64,000 nucleotides of DNA, taken from NCBI GenBank assembly GCA_001870995.2, contig MLAV02000004.1, positions 310,001-374,000 of the forward strand, written 5' to 3'. Positions 42,601-50,973 of the stretch are shown one piece after another (the stretch's first letter is position 1; the number at the start of each line of letters is the position of its first letter). The notes beneath the pieces were generated by a model that saw only the letters and a program-made list of their open reading frames with translations, was not told the origin of the DNA and made no database searches. This DNA comes from Chitinophaga sp. CB10. Its GTDB lineage: Bacteria; Bacteroidota; Bacteroidia; Chitinophagales; Chitinophagaceae. A program made the translations under genes and the position numbers.

Positions 42601-45479
42601 AGCAGCAGGTACGGCAGCTATTCCTTTACAGGTATGATTCCACCGCATGGGTGGAAATAGAAAGGGGGAACAGCGCTTCCGAAATCCGCCTGACGCCCGG
42701 CTTTTATAAGATGGTGCTGCTCATGAAACACAACGGCTTTGCCCAGATGGACAGCCTGCAGGTCAAAGCCGGTCATGAGGCCATCTATAAATATGACCGG
42801 CTGCCTGTTCAGCCGGATACCGATAGCATACACCGATTGCGGCAGCGACTGAACATGGCCATTATTACCGGCGACTATGAAATGGAATTTGCCATTAAAA
42901 AGCCGGAAAAAAGATATCCTGATTCCAAACCAATCACGCTGAATGGCCATCAACTGGTAAAGCTGGTGAAAGGCACCGTGCGCGATGCCGATGGTACGCC
43001 TATCCCCTTTGCCAGCGTCATGATCAAAGGCACTTCCATTGGCGCCTTGACGAACGAGCGGGGCGCCTATGCGTTGCATGTAACGGATACGGGCACACTA
43101 TTATTCCGCGCGGTAGGTTATAACGAGGCAGTGCGGCCCATCCAGTCCGATGAAATTTATGATGTGATGCTCTTTGAGCATGCGGATGCCCTGTCGGAGG
43201 AAGTGGTGGTAGGTTATGGCGCGCAAAAAAAGGCCTACATGAGCGCCAGCGCCATCCACTACGAGCGGGCGTTGCAGGGCCGGGTGGCCGGCGTGTCCGT
43301 AGTCAGTGCCAAAAGGAAATTCTTTGCCCGTGATGGTAACCGGGTGATCATCCGCGGAGCGGCGGGTACGGAAAGTGATCAGCAACCTTTGCTGATCGTG
43401 GACGGGCAGCCATTTACCGGCAGCCTGAGCGATATCAGTGAGGACCTGATCTCCAACCTGGAGCTGCTCTCCACCGAAACTGCGGTTAGCCTCTATGGCG
43501 CCCGTGCCGCAGCAGGCGCCGTTATCATTACCACTACGGTGAAAGGAGGATTGAAAAGCCAGGAACCCGAAGCAGCGGAAGGCCCCAGGCTATCCCTTCG
43601 CCGCAATTTCAGGGATGATGCCTACTGGCAACCACGGTTACGCACCAACGAAAAAGGGGAAGTGAGTTTTGACGTCACCTTCCCGGATGACATTACCAGC
43701 TGGAAGTCGTACGCCCTGGTAGCGGGCGACCATAAGCAATCCGGCTTTGCGACCGCTCTAACCCGCGCCTATACGCAGGTAAGCGCGAACCTGGCCTTAC
43801 CGCAGTTTGCCCTCGCGGGGGATACGCTGGATGTGCTGACCAAGATTATGAACTATAACGGGGATAGCATCCGGCTGCGGCGCTCGCTGACCGTGGATGG
43901 AAAGCAATTGAAAAACGGGGAGGTAGCGTTGCGTCATAGCCTGATAGAAACCGCCAGGGTGGCGGCGCCAGCCGGGGACAGCCTGCGCAATTTGTTCGCC
44001 ATCCACCATCAATCCCTGAGCGACGGGGAGTACAGGGCAGTGCCCATTTACCCGGTAGGGACACAGGAAGCGGTGGGCCAGTTTTTTCAGTTAGGGGGAG
44101 ATACCACCTTCACACTGCAGGCGGGCAACGATACGGGTACTGTTCATCTTTATGCAGCCGCCTCCGCTATGCCGGTACTGTTACAGGAGGCAGCCTACCT
44201 GTACGCCTATCGCTATGATTGTAACGAACAGCTGGCATCTAAGCTAATTGCCGCGCTGCTGCAAAAACGCTGGGCCGCCGCGCTGGATACCAACATTCAC
44301 ATTAATGAGCATATACGTAATATGGTCAACAGGCTGGAAAAGGCCCGCAATATGGACGGGCTCTGGGGTTGGTGGAGCAACGGCCCTACCTCCGGGTGGA
44401 TCAGCGCGCACGTGCTGAAGGCCCTGCATATGGCCGCCGATGCCGGCTTCCGCACCAAAACGGCCAATAAAGACCTTACGCGATTCTTAGCGCCACGCGT
44501 TGATCAGTACGGGGTGGATACCCGGATGGACTTTCTAGGTTGGCTGCGTGATACAGACAGTACGTTTAATTTACGGGCATATGTGGATACCATCAGCACC
44601 AGACATCTTTCCCCTATCCAACAACTACGCTTAATGGAACTCAAACAGCGTGCAGGCGTGACCGTTAATACCGAAACCCTGCGTGGAGCTGTGAAAAGAA
44701 CCCTTTTCGGGAACACCTGGTGGGGGCCGGACAGCCTGGATATTTACAACAGCCGTATCCAGTACACCCTGCTGGCGTACCGCATCCTGCGCAATGAGGG
44801 CGGCCACGACGCGCTGCTGCGCAGTACCCGGGCCTGGCTGCTGGATCAGCGCGGCCCGAACTGCTGGCGCAATACTTATGAATCGGCCACCATTATGGCT
44901 ACCATCGGGGATGATATTTTCCGCGAGCAGGAGCAGCAGCTGCCGGCATTGCAGGTGAATAATACGAGGGTTACGAAGTTCCCCTATGAAGCGACGTTCC
45001 CTGCCGGGCAGCCGTTGCAGATCAGCAAAACGGGCCGGCGCATGCTGTACCTGGGCGCCTGGCAGCGGCGGTTTAACGCGAGTCCGAACCGGGTGGACAG
45101 CGCCTTTAAAGTGCGTACCGCCTTTAAAGCGGACAACAACGTGATCACCACCCTTACGGCCGGTAAGAAGGTGGAACTGGAGGCCAGGGTGGAGGTAAGG
45201 GAAGATGCGCAATTCGTGATGATAGAAATTCCCATACCTGCCGGCTGTTCTTACAACGGCAAGCCGCAGCCATCTGGCAACGGGGAGGTGCACCGTGAAT
45301 ATTTTTATGAAAAGGTGAGTATTTTTTGCCAGTACCTGGGCAAGGGGGAATATACCTTCACGATTCCGCTGATGCCGCGGTACACCGGCAGTTTCCAGTT
45401 GAATCCCGCCAGGGCGGAGCTGATGTATTTCCCTGTGTTTTATGGCCGGGAAAGGGTGAAACGGGTCCCTATCAAATGA
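39699..45479 (+). CDS. Giant alpha-2-macroglobulin-like protein with embedded carboxypeptidase-like and TonB-plug domains
   Basis: 1926 residues. A Sec signal peptide (MKKLLTTVLFLLTLQASYAQ) lacks the lipobox usual in proteobacterial homologues. An MG2-type domain begins at about residue 221 (LVTGKPKYKPRDTVRLKAFL), followed by many MG beta-sandwiches. A carboxypeptidase D-like unit lies at about 1088-1155 (VRDADGTPIPFASVMIKGTS), then a SusC-type plug at about 1165-1285 (EEVVVGYGAQKK to LYGARAAAGAVIITTT). The A2M domain starts near 1296 (FRDDAYWQPRLRTNEKGEVS). A CxEQ thioester motif, Cys1508-Asn-Glu-Gln, starts the alpha/alpha toroid. There is no beta-barrel. Bacterial A2Ms trap proteases; the plug is unexplained. 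No pbpC is adjacent. Confidence 0.88.
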   Translation: MKKLLTTVLFLLTLQASYAQQLSNSQTSGQTIALFKITDREAAGLYLSSLKNASISNGMRKAKVEYLRNTNPSDALLHTFVRSWNADAPTPADIPAGHYLLVRGEGNMLRYEYYPVKNVRLHLIKNMDSYAISLTDKNDRALTTPEVQFRGKQLSLQPEFQTYPLRQSSKKGLVTVKHEGTVNYFYLQPYKRYRLYSNQSWFVRQWRQLQRFFGPKPGKNNYKGYLVTGKPKYKPRDTVRLKAFLTDAKGNPVNIPLQLKLGAVNNREEEDTILQVLHPYRPGAYEYSFVLTDGLDLDLDEDYKLSLGANFKTNRKKEYLHGSFEYEEYELSQLTFNARTEKPAYAPGMPVKFFLKATDENNLPVLDGRVTVTVNTISSSNYATGATFIPKKLWQQEVPLEQTGETVVIVPDSIFPDADLQCSVTCELNSSSNDHKTESFSFSRQKTVTDIRFERVADSIRITCLESGLPAAVPARVIFYNAGKDSIGQAALTLPATIPASPYVARYTAVTGHYRKSYDISSSMAEISFTGYRRHDSIFANLDNPYKIPVWYKIYADKQLIRSGKATQLQWADKAAGSATYSLWMAYVYGDVSAGSGQYVYYLPSTLDVKIHAPETIQPGATARITVAVTDNKEQPVADADVTAYAHTSKFNAGDPEVPYLDRLHVASPKLTPDAGIATREKLVQTGPLNWSRWKTLLGLDTMPFYRFFHPEGLLYNFEPAVHGITQIAPFAVKDGKPQLVQLVWINDQLKYVNGRFTDNTYSFRIMPGKQSIRMVTAEYEIVADSVYAPAGMKTFVSIPVDKPGPGVKVMPRRKPYFTDAEKALLGSKLLLLKPAAVSMPQYVNNNGLIFPFTYSYYSPAIIGPVAPARTYYFGSPLLRQHFTPETGYAYSISKGLIKQEKLNIVDKYFSDKLSGGDDTKFRLGDHVLTATDMDSLYNDQLESVAVTLRQNGDNKALLKCYFPDSVQQQVRQLFLYRYDSTAWVEIERGNSASEIRLTPGFYKMVLLMKHNGFAQMDSLQVKAGHEAIYKYDRLPVQPDTDSIHRLRQRLNMAIITGDYEMEFAIKKPEKRYPDSKPITLNGHQLVKLVKGTVRDADGTPIPFASVMIKGTSIGALTNERGAYALHVTDTGTLLFRAVGYNEAVRPIQSDEIYDVMLFEHADALSEEVVVGYGAQKKAYMSASAIHYERALQGRVAGVSVVSAKRKFFARDGNRVIIRGAAGTESDQQPLLIVDGQPFTGSLSDISEDLISNLELLSTETAVSLYGARAAAGAVIITTTVKGGLKSQEPEAAEGPRLSLRRNFRDDAYWQPRLRTNEKGEVSFDVTFPDDITSWKSYALVAGDHKQSGFATALTRAYTQVSANLALPQFALAGDTLDVLTKIMNYNGDSIRLRRSLTVDGKQLKNGEVALRHSLIETARVAAPAGDSLRNLFAIHHQSLSDGEYRAVPIYPVGTQEAVGQFFQLGGDTTFTLQAGNDTGTVHLYAAASAMPVLLQEAAYLYAYRYDCNEQLASKLIAALLQKRWAAALDTNIHINEHIRNMVNRLEKARNMDGLWGWWSNGPTSGWISAHVLKALHMAADAGFRTKTANKDLTRFLAPRVDQYGVDTRMDFLGWLRDTDSTFNLRAYVDTISTRHLSPIQQLRLMELKQRAGVTVNTETLRGAVKRTLFGNTWWGPDSLDIYNSRIQYTLLAYRILRNEGGHDALLRSTRAWLLDQRGPNCWRNTYESATIMATIGDDIFREQEQQLPALQVNNTRVTKFPYEATFPAGQPLQISKTGRRMLYLGAWQRRFNASPNRVDSAFKVRTAFKADNNVITTLTAGKKVELEARVEVREDAQFVMIEIPIPAGCSYNGKPQPSGNGEVHREYFYEKVSIFCQYLGKGEYTFTIPLMPRYTGSFQLNPARAELMYFPVFYGRERVKRVPIK

Positions 45480-45522
45480 GGAAAAAATTGATTATATTTA
45501 GATACAGCAAAATTTCCACCTT

Positions 45523-45984
45523 ATGAGATCCATACAATCCTGGCTGGACGAGTACGGCGTCAGCCACCGCAATGCCACCAACAAGTCCATTCACTGGATT
45601 TGCGTGCCTGCTATCTTTTTCAGTATTGTAGGTTTCCTGTACAGCATTCCCCTGCCCTTTCATATCGGGGGCTTGCAGGTAACGGTGGCGCATATTGCGC
45701 TGGTGCTGGTATTGATATATTATTTCCGGCTCTCGCCGAGTTTGAGTATGGGCATGCTGGTATTTGTACTGCTTTGCCTCTGGGCCTGGCGGGTGTTGGA
45801 CAGCTTTGGCGCGACGCCCTGGATCCTTTCCCTGATCATCTTTGTGGCGGCCTGGATCGGCCAGTTCATCGGGCATAAGATAGAGGGCGCCAAACCTTCC
45901 TTCTTCAAGGATTTACAGTTCCTGCTGATAGGGCCCGCCTGGCTGCTGAGCTTTATTTACCGCAAGGCGGGCATACCGTATTAA
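45523..45984 (+). CDS. Mpo1/DUF962-family membrane protein
   Basis: 153 residues with four predicted helices. The conserved His-containing segments of the DUF962/Mpo1 family are present: VSHRNATNKSIHWICVPAIF near the N-terminus and WIGQFIGHKIEGAKPSFFKD toward the C-terminus, ending LLIGPAWLLSFIY. Yeast Mpo1 is an Fe(II)-dependent dioxygenase that shortens 2-hydroxy fatty acids. A similar lipid role is plausible in a sphingolipid- or hydroxy-fatty-acid-rich Bacteroidota envelope, but it is inference. The gene starts 43 bp after the macroglobulin gene and may be co-transcribed. Confidence 0.85.
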   Translation: MRSIQSWLDEYGVSHRNATNKSIHWICVPAIFFSIVGFLYSIPLPFHIGGLQVTVAHIALVLVLIYYFRLSPSLSMGMLVFVLLCLWAWRVLDSFGATPWILSLIIFVAAWIGQFIGHKIEGAKPSFFKDLQFLLIGPAWLLSFIYRKAGIPY

Positions 45985-46556
45985 TTACTAACGGTCAGGA
46001 ATAAACGAAGGATGTAGGAAAATTCGTACAGGATAAAGAGTATGACGAGGAAGCTGTGGAATGTTTTATTGGAAAACCGGATAGCCAGCAGGCATAGCAG
46101 CACGTGGGTAATGCCCCGGATGGGGTATTCCGCATTATAGTGCATATGAAAATAGGCTTGCCCTTTCATGAGGGTGTCTACCACATCTGCCACGAAAGTG
46201 AGGGCCAGCAGGCCGAAGAACCACTTTCGCCGGGAATAGAAATAATCTTCATAGCCGGTGTAATCCTTAATATCATCGGGGTACAGCAGGGCGCTGAGTA
46301 CATAGAACATGATGATGTAGAGCGTTACAAAGAAGTATTCCAGGAACGTCCACCGGGTGATGTGGCTCAGGCTGATTTCCCACCACCAGAAGTGCAGTAG
46401 TATCAGGAAGAGATAGAGTACCCAACCCAGGTGTACCCAGTAAATCTTTTGCCTTCCGGGGTGCTGGATAAACCTGGCCGTGCCCTTGAGGAGCTGGGCG
46501 ATGCTAAGACTCAGGATGATGCCGATGACAGTACGTACATGACTAAACGTTTCCAT
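45981..46556 (-). CDS. Predicted integral membrane protein, function unknown
   Basis: 191 residues with about five to six hydrophobic helices (VIGIILSLSIAQLLKGTARF, VLYLFLILLHFWWWEI, LEYFFVTLYIIMFYVLSALL, WFFGLLALTFVADVV, FLVILFILYEFSYILRLFL). I do not recognise a named family or catalytic motif. The 3' end overlaps the convergent Mpo1-like gene by 4 nt, so the two stop codons are interlocked and no separate terminator exists between them. Confidence 0.75.
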   Translation of the reverse strand: METFSHVRTVIGIILSLSIAQLLKGTARFIQHPGRQKIYWVHLGWVLYLFLILLHFWWWEISLSHITRWTFLEYFFVTLYIIMFYVLSALLYPDDIKDYTGYEDYFYSRRKWFFGLLALTFVADVVDTLMKGQAYFHMHYNAEYPIRGITHVLLCLLAIRFSNKTFHSFLVILFILYEFSYILRLFLTVSN

Positions 46557-46597
46557 AGGCGCGTATATTCTGATACTGAATATACCAAAAAAAATTA

Positions 46598-46621
46598 AAG
46601 CCCCGATGAATATCGGGGCTT
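46598..46621 (-). terminator. Intrinsic terminator of the efflux operon
   Basis: AAGCCCCGAT (46598-46607) and ATCGGGGCTT (46612-46621) form a perfect 10-bp stem with a 4-nt loop. On the minus strand it is followed by TAATTTTTTTT. It lies 67 bp beyond the emrB stop. Confidence 0.9.
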
Positions 46622-46688
46622 ATTTACCTAAACCTACAACTGTTACACTGTTATTGCAACAATTATTTTTATGATATAGCGCTTCCCG

Positions 46689-48272
46689 TTAGTGCATGGC
46701 ACTTGGGTCGAGCTTACCTTGCTGTTTGTTGGCGCGTACCATGAGTACGAACGGAATACAGATCAGGAACAGGATACCGAGGTACAGGAACGCATCCATG
46801 TAAGATTGTACGGAAGCCTGTTTGGTGATGCTATAGTCCATCATCATGTACGCTTTTTTCTGGGCGGTGGCAAAATCAAATCCTTTGGACATGAAGTTGG
46901 CGGTCAGCCCTTTGAGCCGGGTTACGACTTCAGGATTGTTCATATCGATGTACGGCACGAGGTCGCTGCGGTGCAGCTGTGTGCGGCGGGTCATGAAGGT
47001 GGTGATCAACGCCACCCCGAAGGAACCGCCCAGCTGGCGCATCATACCTGTGAAGGCTGCACCCTGGCCGATCTGCTGGCCTTTCAGTGTAGAGAGGGCC
47101 AGTGTGGTGATCGGGATGAACAACAGCCCCATACCTACCCCGCGTACGATCAGCATCCAGAAGAAGGATTCAGAACCTGTATCAGCCGGCGTGAGGATTT
47201 TATATCCCCAGAAGCTGTAGACAAAGAACAGGAACATACCGGCGGCCACCATGTATTGCTGCGGCACACCCTTTTCGAGCATCTTACCGATGATGGGCAT
47301 CATAAATGCGGTGGTAAGCGCTGCCGGCACCATGAGCATACCGGATTGGGTGGCGGTCCATCCCAGGATACCCTGTGTGTACAGCGGTATGATAAAGGTG
47401 GAGCCATACAAGCCGAAGCCGAGGATGAACGAGAGGATGGTACCCACGCGGAGGTTACCGTTTTTGAGTACCCTCAGTTCCACGATCGGGTATTTATAAG
47501 TGAGTTCGCGCCACATAAAGAAGAACAGCGCGAGGGCACTTGTAACAGCCAGTACGGTGATGAGCGGGTCGTTAAACCAGTCGTCTTCCTGGCCGCGTTC
47601 CAGCACGTATTGCAAAGAGCCAACGCAGAGAGCGAGCAAACCGATACCGAGGAAGTCCACATCCTTTGCAGAGCGTTTTTCCGCGTATTTAGGGCTGCGC
47701 ACGAACTGCAGGGTGAGCAGTGTTGCGATTACGCCGATGGGAATGTTAATGTAAAATATATAAGGCCAGGAGTAGTTATCGGTGATGAAACCACCCAATG
47801 GCGGACCAAGCGTAGGACCGATGATTACACCAAGACCGTAAATAGCCTGAGCTGTACCACGTTTTTCAGGCGGGTAGCTTTCCGTGATAATGGTTTGGGA
47901 GGTCACGAGCAGTGCGCCACCGCCAATACCCTGTATGAAACGGAAGAGTACCAGTTCCCACATGGCTGTTGCGTTACCGCAAAGGAAGGAGGACACTGTG
48001 AATATGATGATGGAAGCCGCAAAGTAGTTACGGCGGCCAAATTGCTGGGAGAGCCAGCTGGTCATTGGAACGACAATTACGTTACCGATTGCATAGGCCG
48101 TAATTACCCAACCAATTTCGGACATGGTAGCGCCCATGTTACCGCGCATATCATTCAGTGCCACATTCACGATAGTGGTATCAACGATTTCCAGCAGCGC
48201 GCAGAATATAGCGGTGATCGTGATGATCACCCTGCGGGCGCCGTATTCTATCAATGATTCTTGTTGCAGCAT
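46689..48272 (-). CDS. emrB: EmrB-type DHA2 drug efflux permease
   Basis: 527 residues with 14 predicted helices. DHA2 signatures include LLEIVDTTIVNVALNDMRGN in helix 1, GWVITAYAIGNVIVVPMTSW, FRFIQGIGGGALLVTSQTII, and GPTLGPPLGGFITDNYSWPY (motif C). It is the inner-membrane, proton-driven component of a tripartite pump with the HlyD-type adaptor and TolC-type channel encoded upstream. It is separated from emrA by 175 bp holding a large inverted repeat, in contrast to the tight spacing of the other operon genes. Substrates are unknown. Confidence 0.93.
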   Translation of the reverse strand: MLQQESLIEYGARRVIITITAIFCALLEIVDTTIVNVALNDMRGNMGATMSEIGWVITAYAIGNVIVVPMTSWLSQQFGRRNYFAASIIIFTVSSFLCGNATAMWELVLFRFIQGIGGGALLVTSQTIITESYPPEKRGTAQAIYGLGVIIGPTLGPPLGGFITDNYSWPYIFYINIPIGVIATLLTLQFVRSPKYAEKRSAKDVDFLGIGLLALCVGSLQYVLERGQEDDWFNDPLITVLAVTSALALFFFMWRELTYKYPIVELRVLKNGNLRVGTILSFILGFGLYGSTFIIPLYTQGILGWTATQSGMLMVPAALTTAFMMPIIGKMLEKGVPQQYMVAAGMFLFFVYSFWGYKILTPADTGSESFFWMLIVRGVGMGLLFIPITTLALSTLKGQQIGQGAAFTGMMRQLGGSFGVALITTFMTRRTQLHRSDLVPYIDMNNPEVVTRLKGLTANFMSKGFDFATAQKKAYMMMDYSITKQASVQSYMDAFLYLGILFLICIPFVLMVRANKQQGKLDPSAMH

Positions 48273-48297
48273 GAAATACTATATTATATAGAAAAGA

Positions 48298-48436
48298 AGA
48301 AAGCAGTATGACCAGGAACTAATAATTAATACCGGAGCATGGCCCTTTTTGGTAGTCTTAAATTATGCTAATGGTTTCCGCCGGTTGAGTGATCATGGTT
48401 CCCATTAATTATTAATTCCGGGTCATTACGCTTTCT
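48298..48436. repeat. 33-bp imperfect inverted repeat between emrA and emrB
   Basis: The left arm is 48298-48330 and the right arm 48404-48436, matching at 28 of 33 positions when one is reverse-complemented. The inner part, TAATAATTAAT against ATTAATTATTA, is perfect over 11 bp, and ATGACCnGGAA matches next to it. The 73-nt loop has no reading frame of note. It looks like a small element with terminal inverted repeats or a large mRNA hairpin inside the operon. Confidence 0.75.
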
Positions 48437-48447
48437 GCTAAAGCAGA

Positions 48448-49581
48448 TTAGTCGAGGTGAACATCTACCTCTACGTTCATACCAGGACGGAGGTTTTTCA
48501 CCAGTTCATCGGAAGGATTCACAAACTCGATCTTCACCGGGAGGCGCTGTACCACTTTCACGAAGTTACCGGAAGCGTTATCCGGAGGCAGCAGGGCAAA
48601 TTTAGCGCCGGTAGCAGGCGAGAAGGAAGTGATTTTCGCTTCCAGTTTTTTATCAGGATAAGCGTCCACTTTCACGGTTACTTTCTGACCGAGTTTCATT
48701 TTGGTCAGCTGCGTTTCCTTGAAGTTGGCCACTACCCATGGCGTGTTGTTCAATACTACGCTGAACAGGGATTGTCCGGCGTTGATGTATTGACCAGGCT
48801 GTACATAGATTTTGGACAGGTAACCATCTTCCGGAGCGAGGATGACGGCGTAGCTGCGTACCAGTTCCGCATCGGCTACTTCGGTTTCGCGTTGCTTGAT
48901 GGCAGCGTCAGCGAGGCTGATTTGTTTGGAGGTAGCGGTGCTCTGGGAGGATACCACAGAGGTCTGACGGGCAGCGGCGGTTTTTTGGCGTTGCAGCACA
49001 TCCAGCTGGCGTTCAGCGGATTGTTTTGCGGCCAGCGCCTGCTCGTATTGCTGCTGGGTGATAGAGTGATCTTTGATCAGGTTGGCATAACGCTCATAGT
49101 CCTGGTTAGCTCTCCAGAGGTTTACTTTGGCGGCTTCGATCTGTGCGTCGATGGTACCGATCTGGGCTTGCGCCTGGGTGATACCGGTTTCGGCGGCCTG
49201 TGTAGCGGCGGCTGCAGCGTTTTTATTGGCTTCAGCAGCGAGGAGGGCAGCCTGGGCGGATTGCACTTTGATGGCCAGGTCGCGGTCGTCCAGAATTACC
49301 AGGGTATCCCCTTTTTTCACGAACTGGTTATCTTTCACACGTACTTCTTTCACGTAACCGGAAACTCTGGGGATAACCGGGCTCACGTTAGCATCGATCT
49401 GCGCGTTATCTGTTTCCTCGTGGTGCTGACCGTGAATATATTTGGTGATACCGAAGGCGCCGCCACCGATTACCAGCGCTGCCAGTACGATGACGAACCC
49501 TTTACTGCGTTTTTTAGGCGCGGATGTTTCCTGCATGGTCGTATTATTAGTATGATTAGAAGCTTTAGTTTGCGTTTCCAC
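48448..49581 (-). CDS. emrA: EmrA/HlyD-type periplasmic adaptor protein
   Basis: 377 residues. A short cytosolic N-terminus and one membrane anchor (GFVIVLAALVIGGGAFGITK) precede a biotinyl-lipoyl-like half-motif (DANVSPVIPRVSGYVKEVRV, VKKGDTLVILDDRDLAIKVQ). A long Ala/Gln-rich coiled coil spans about residues 95-235, and a beta-barrel domain ends at LRPGMNVEVDVHLD. It bridges EmrB to the TolC-like channel. It follows tolC by 18 bp. The EmrA assignment rests on the DHA2-type permease partner. Confidence 0.93.
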   Translation of the reverse strand: METQTKASNHTNNTTMQETSAPKKRSKGFVIVLAALVIGGGAFGITKYIHGQHHEETDNAQIDANVSPVIPRVSGYVKEVRVKDNQFVKKGDTLVILDDRDLAIKVQSAQAALLAAEANKNAAAAATQAAETGITQAQAQIGTIDAQIEAAKVNLWRANQDYERYANLIKDHSITQQQYEQALAAKQSAERQLDVLQRQKTAAARQTSVVSSQSTATSKQISLADAAIKQRETEVADAELVRSYAVILAPEDGYLSKIYVQPGQYINAGQSLFSVVLNNTPWVVANFKETQLTKMKLGQKVTVKVDAYPDKKLEAKITSFSPATGAKFALLPPDNASGNFVKVVQRLPVKIEFVNPSDELVKNLRPGMNVEVDVHLD

Positions 49582-49599
49582 AGCTTATAAATTTGTGTG

Positions 49600-50973
49600 T
49601 TATTGTTTATTGATTGACTGGTCCAGGATACCTGCCGCCTGCAGCAGTTTGTTGTAGGCTACGATGGCTTCCGCTTTGGCGAAGGCATAGTTCAGGTGAG
49701 CCTGGAGGTTGGCCACGTCAGCGTCCAGCAGGTCGGTAGTGGTTGCGAGGGCGTTGTCGTGTTTGTTTTTGGTAATACGGTAATTCTCTTCTGATTGTTC
49801 AATGGCCTTGATGTAGGTATCCATTTTTTTGTGGCTCAGGAGATAATTTTCGTATGCCTGGTAAACGTCCAGGTGGATGGCATCCGTTACCTGTGCTTCA
49901 TTGGCGCGGATCTGTGCCAGCTGGGCATTGGCTGCGGCTACCTTGGATTTGTTTTTCCAGATGGAGTGAATGTTGTATTTCAGTCCTACCCCTGCTGTGA
50001 TGGCGTTGGTGATAGTCAGGAAATTCGGAATGTAAGCGGCTACATAACCACCGGTTAACGCCAGCTGCGGATACATTTCTCCTTTCACGGATTTCACGTT
50101 GGCGGAGGCGGCGCCTTCGTGGGCTTTCAGGGCCTGTGCATCCTTGCGGTTCTGGTAGGCCAGCTGTTCAAACTCTCCGATGCCCCGGGCGTCTACCTGG
50201 TTGCTGGTGTTGAATACGGTGGTATCCAGTTCCAGCGTGGTATTGTCCGGCAGGCCGAGCATGATGTTCATGTTGAGGTTAGCCACTTTGAGGCTGTTTT
50301 CCGCATCCATGAGCAGCAGTTCGTAGTTGGACTGGTTGAGCTCAGCTTTTAAGAGGTCGTTCCGGGCGAGCAGGCCATTTTTCTCTAGGTTGCTGAAATC
50401 TTTTACGCGTTGGGAAGACTGTCTTACGTTTTCCTTCATGAGGTTGACGCTCTGCTGTGCTTTATAAAGATTGGCGTAAGCAGCGATGGTGTTCTGCATT
50501 ACTGCTTCTTTATCTTTTTCCGCGTCGAGGCGGGCAGCGGTGGCCAGGTAGCTGGCTGCTTTCTTCCCGTTCTGGATCATCATACCTGCGAATACAGGGA
50601 TGCTGAGGTTAGCCATGCCGTAGGCGGCGCTGTTTACTTTCGGCATTTCTGAGCCGCCACCGGAACCGCCGGAGTTGTCTTTACCCAGCTTGAGGTCAAT
50701 GTTAGGTTCGGTAACACGCATGTAGGCGCCGGTAACGCTCAGGTCCGGCAGTTGACGTTCGTTAGCTTCCTTCAGTTTTGCGTTAGCTTCTTCAATCTTC
50801 GCCTGGCTTACCTTTAACTGTTTACTGTTTTGAATACTCAGCGATATGGCTTCACTTAACGACAGTTGCCTGGAGGCTGACTGTTGCTGTGCCGAAGCGG
50901 CCTGAAAAACCAGCGTCAGCAGGATTCCCGTTGTAAGCGCATATAATCGTGCGTATATGCTTTTAGAATTCAT
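49600..50973 (-). CDS. TolC-family outer-membrane efflux channel
   Basis: 457 residues with a signal peptide (ALTTGILLTLVFQAASA). Two OEP repeats each have long helices: LSLSEAISLSIQNSKQLKVS with coiled-coil EEANAKLKEANERQLPDLSV in the first, and AYQNRKDAQALKAHEGAASA through QAYENYLLSHKKMDTYIKAI in the second. A Gly/Ser-rich loop (NSGGSGGGSE) lies between strands of the first barrel segment. Its start overlaps the tetR stop by 11 nt, so it is translated with the regulator. It supplies the outer-membrane exit of the pump. Confidence 0.93.
   Translation of the reverse strand: MNSKSIYARLYALTTGILLTLVFQAASAQQQSASRQLSLSEAISLSIQNSKQLKVSQAKIEEANAKLKEANERQLPDLSVTGAYMRVTEPNIDLKLGKDNSGGSGGGSEMPKVNSAAYGMANLSIPVFAGMMIQNGKKAASYLATAARLDAEKDKEAVMQNTIAAYANLYKAQQSVNLMKENVRQSSQRVKDFSNLEKNGLLARNDLLKAELNQSNYELLLMDAENSLKVANLNMNIMLGLPDNTTLELDTTVFNTSNQVDARGIGEFEQLAYQNRKDAQALKAHEGAASANVKSVKGEMYPQLALTGGYVAAYIPNFLTITNAITAGVGLKYNIHSIWKNKSKVAAANAQLAQIRANEAQVTDAIHLDVYQAYENYLLSHKKMDTYIKAIEQSEENYRITKNKHDNALATTTDLLDADVANLQAHLNYAFAKAEAIVAYNKLLQAAGILDQSINKQ

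Noticed and set aside
46692..48257. 521-residue plus-strand open frame
   Set aside because: Exact antisense of emrB, which has clear DHA2 motifs and an operon context. The antisense product is His/Glu-rich with no fold features.
48298..48436. Intrinsic terminator between emrA and emrB
   Set aside because: The long inverted repeat has a 73-nt loop and no T-tract after the distal arm, so it does not fit a terminator; it is reported as a repeat instead.
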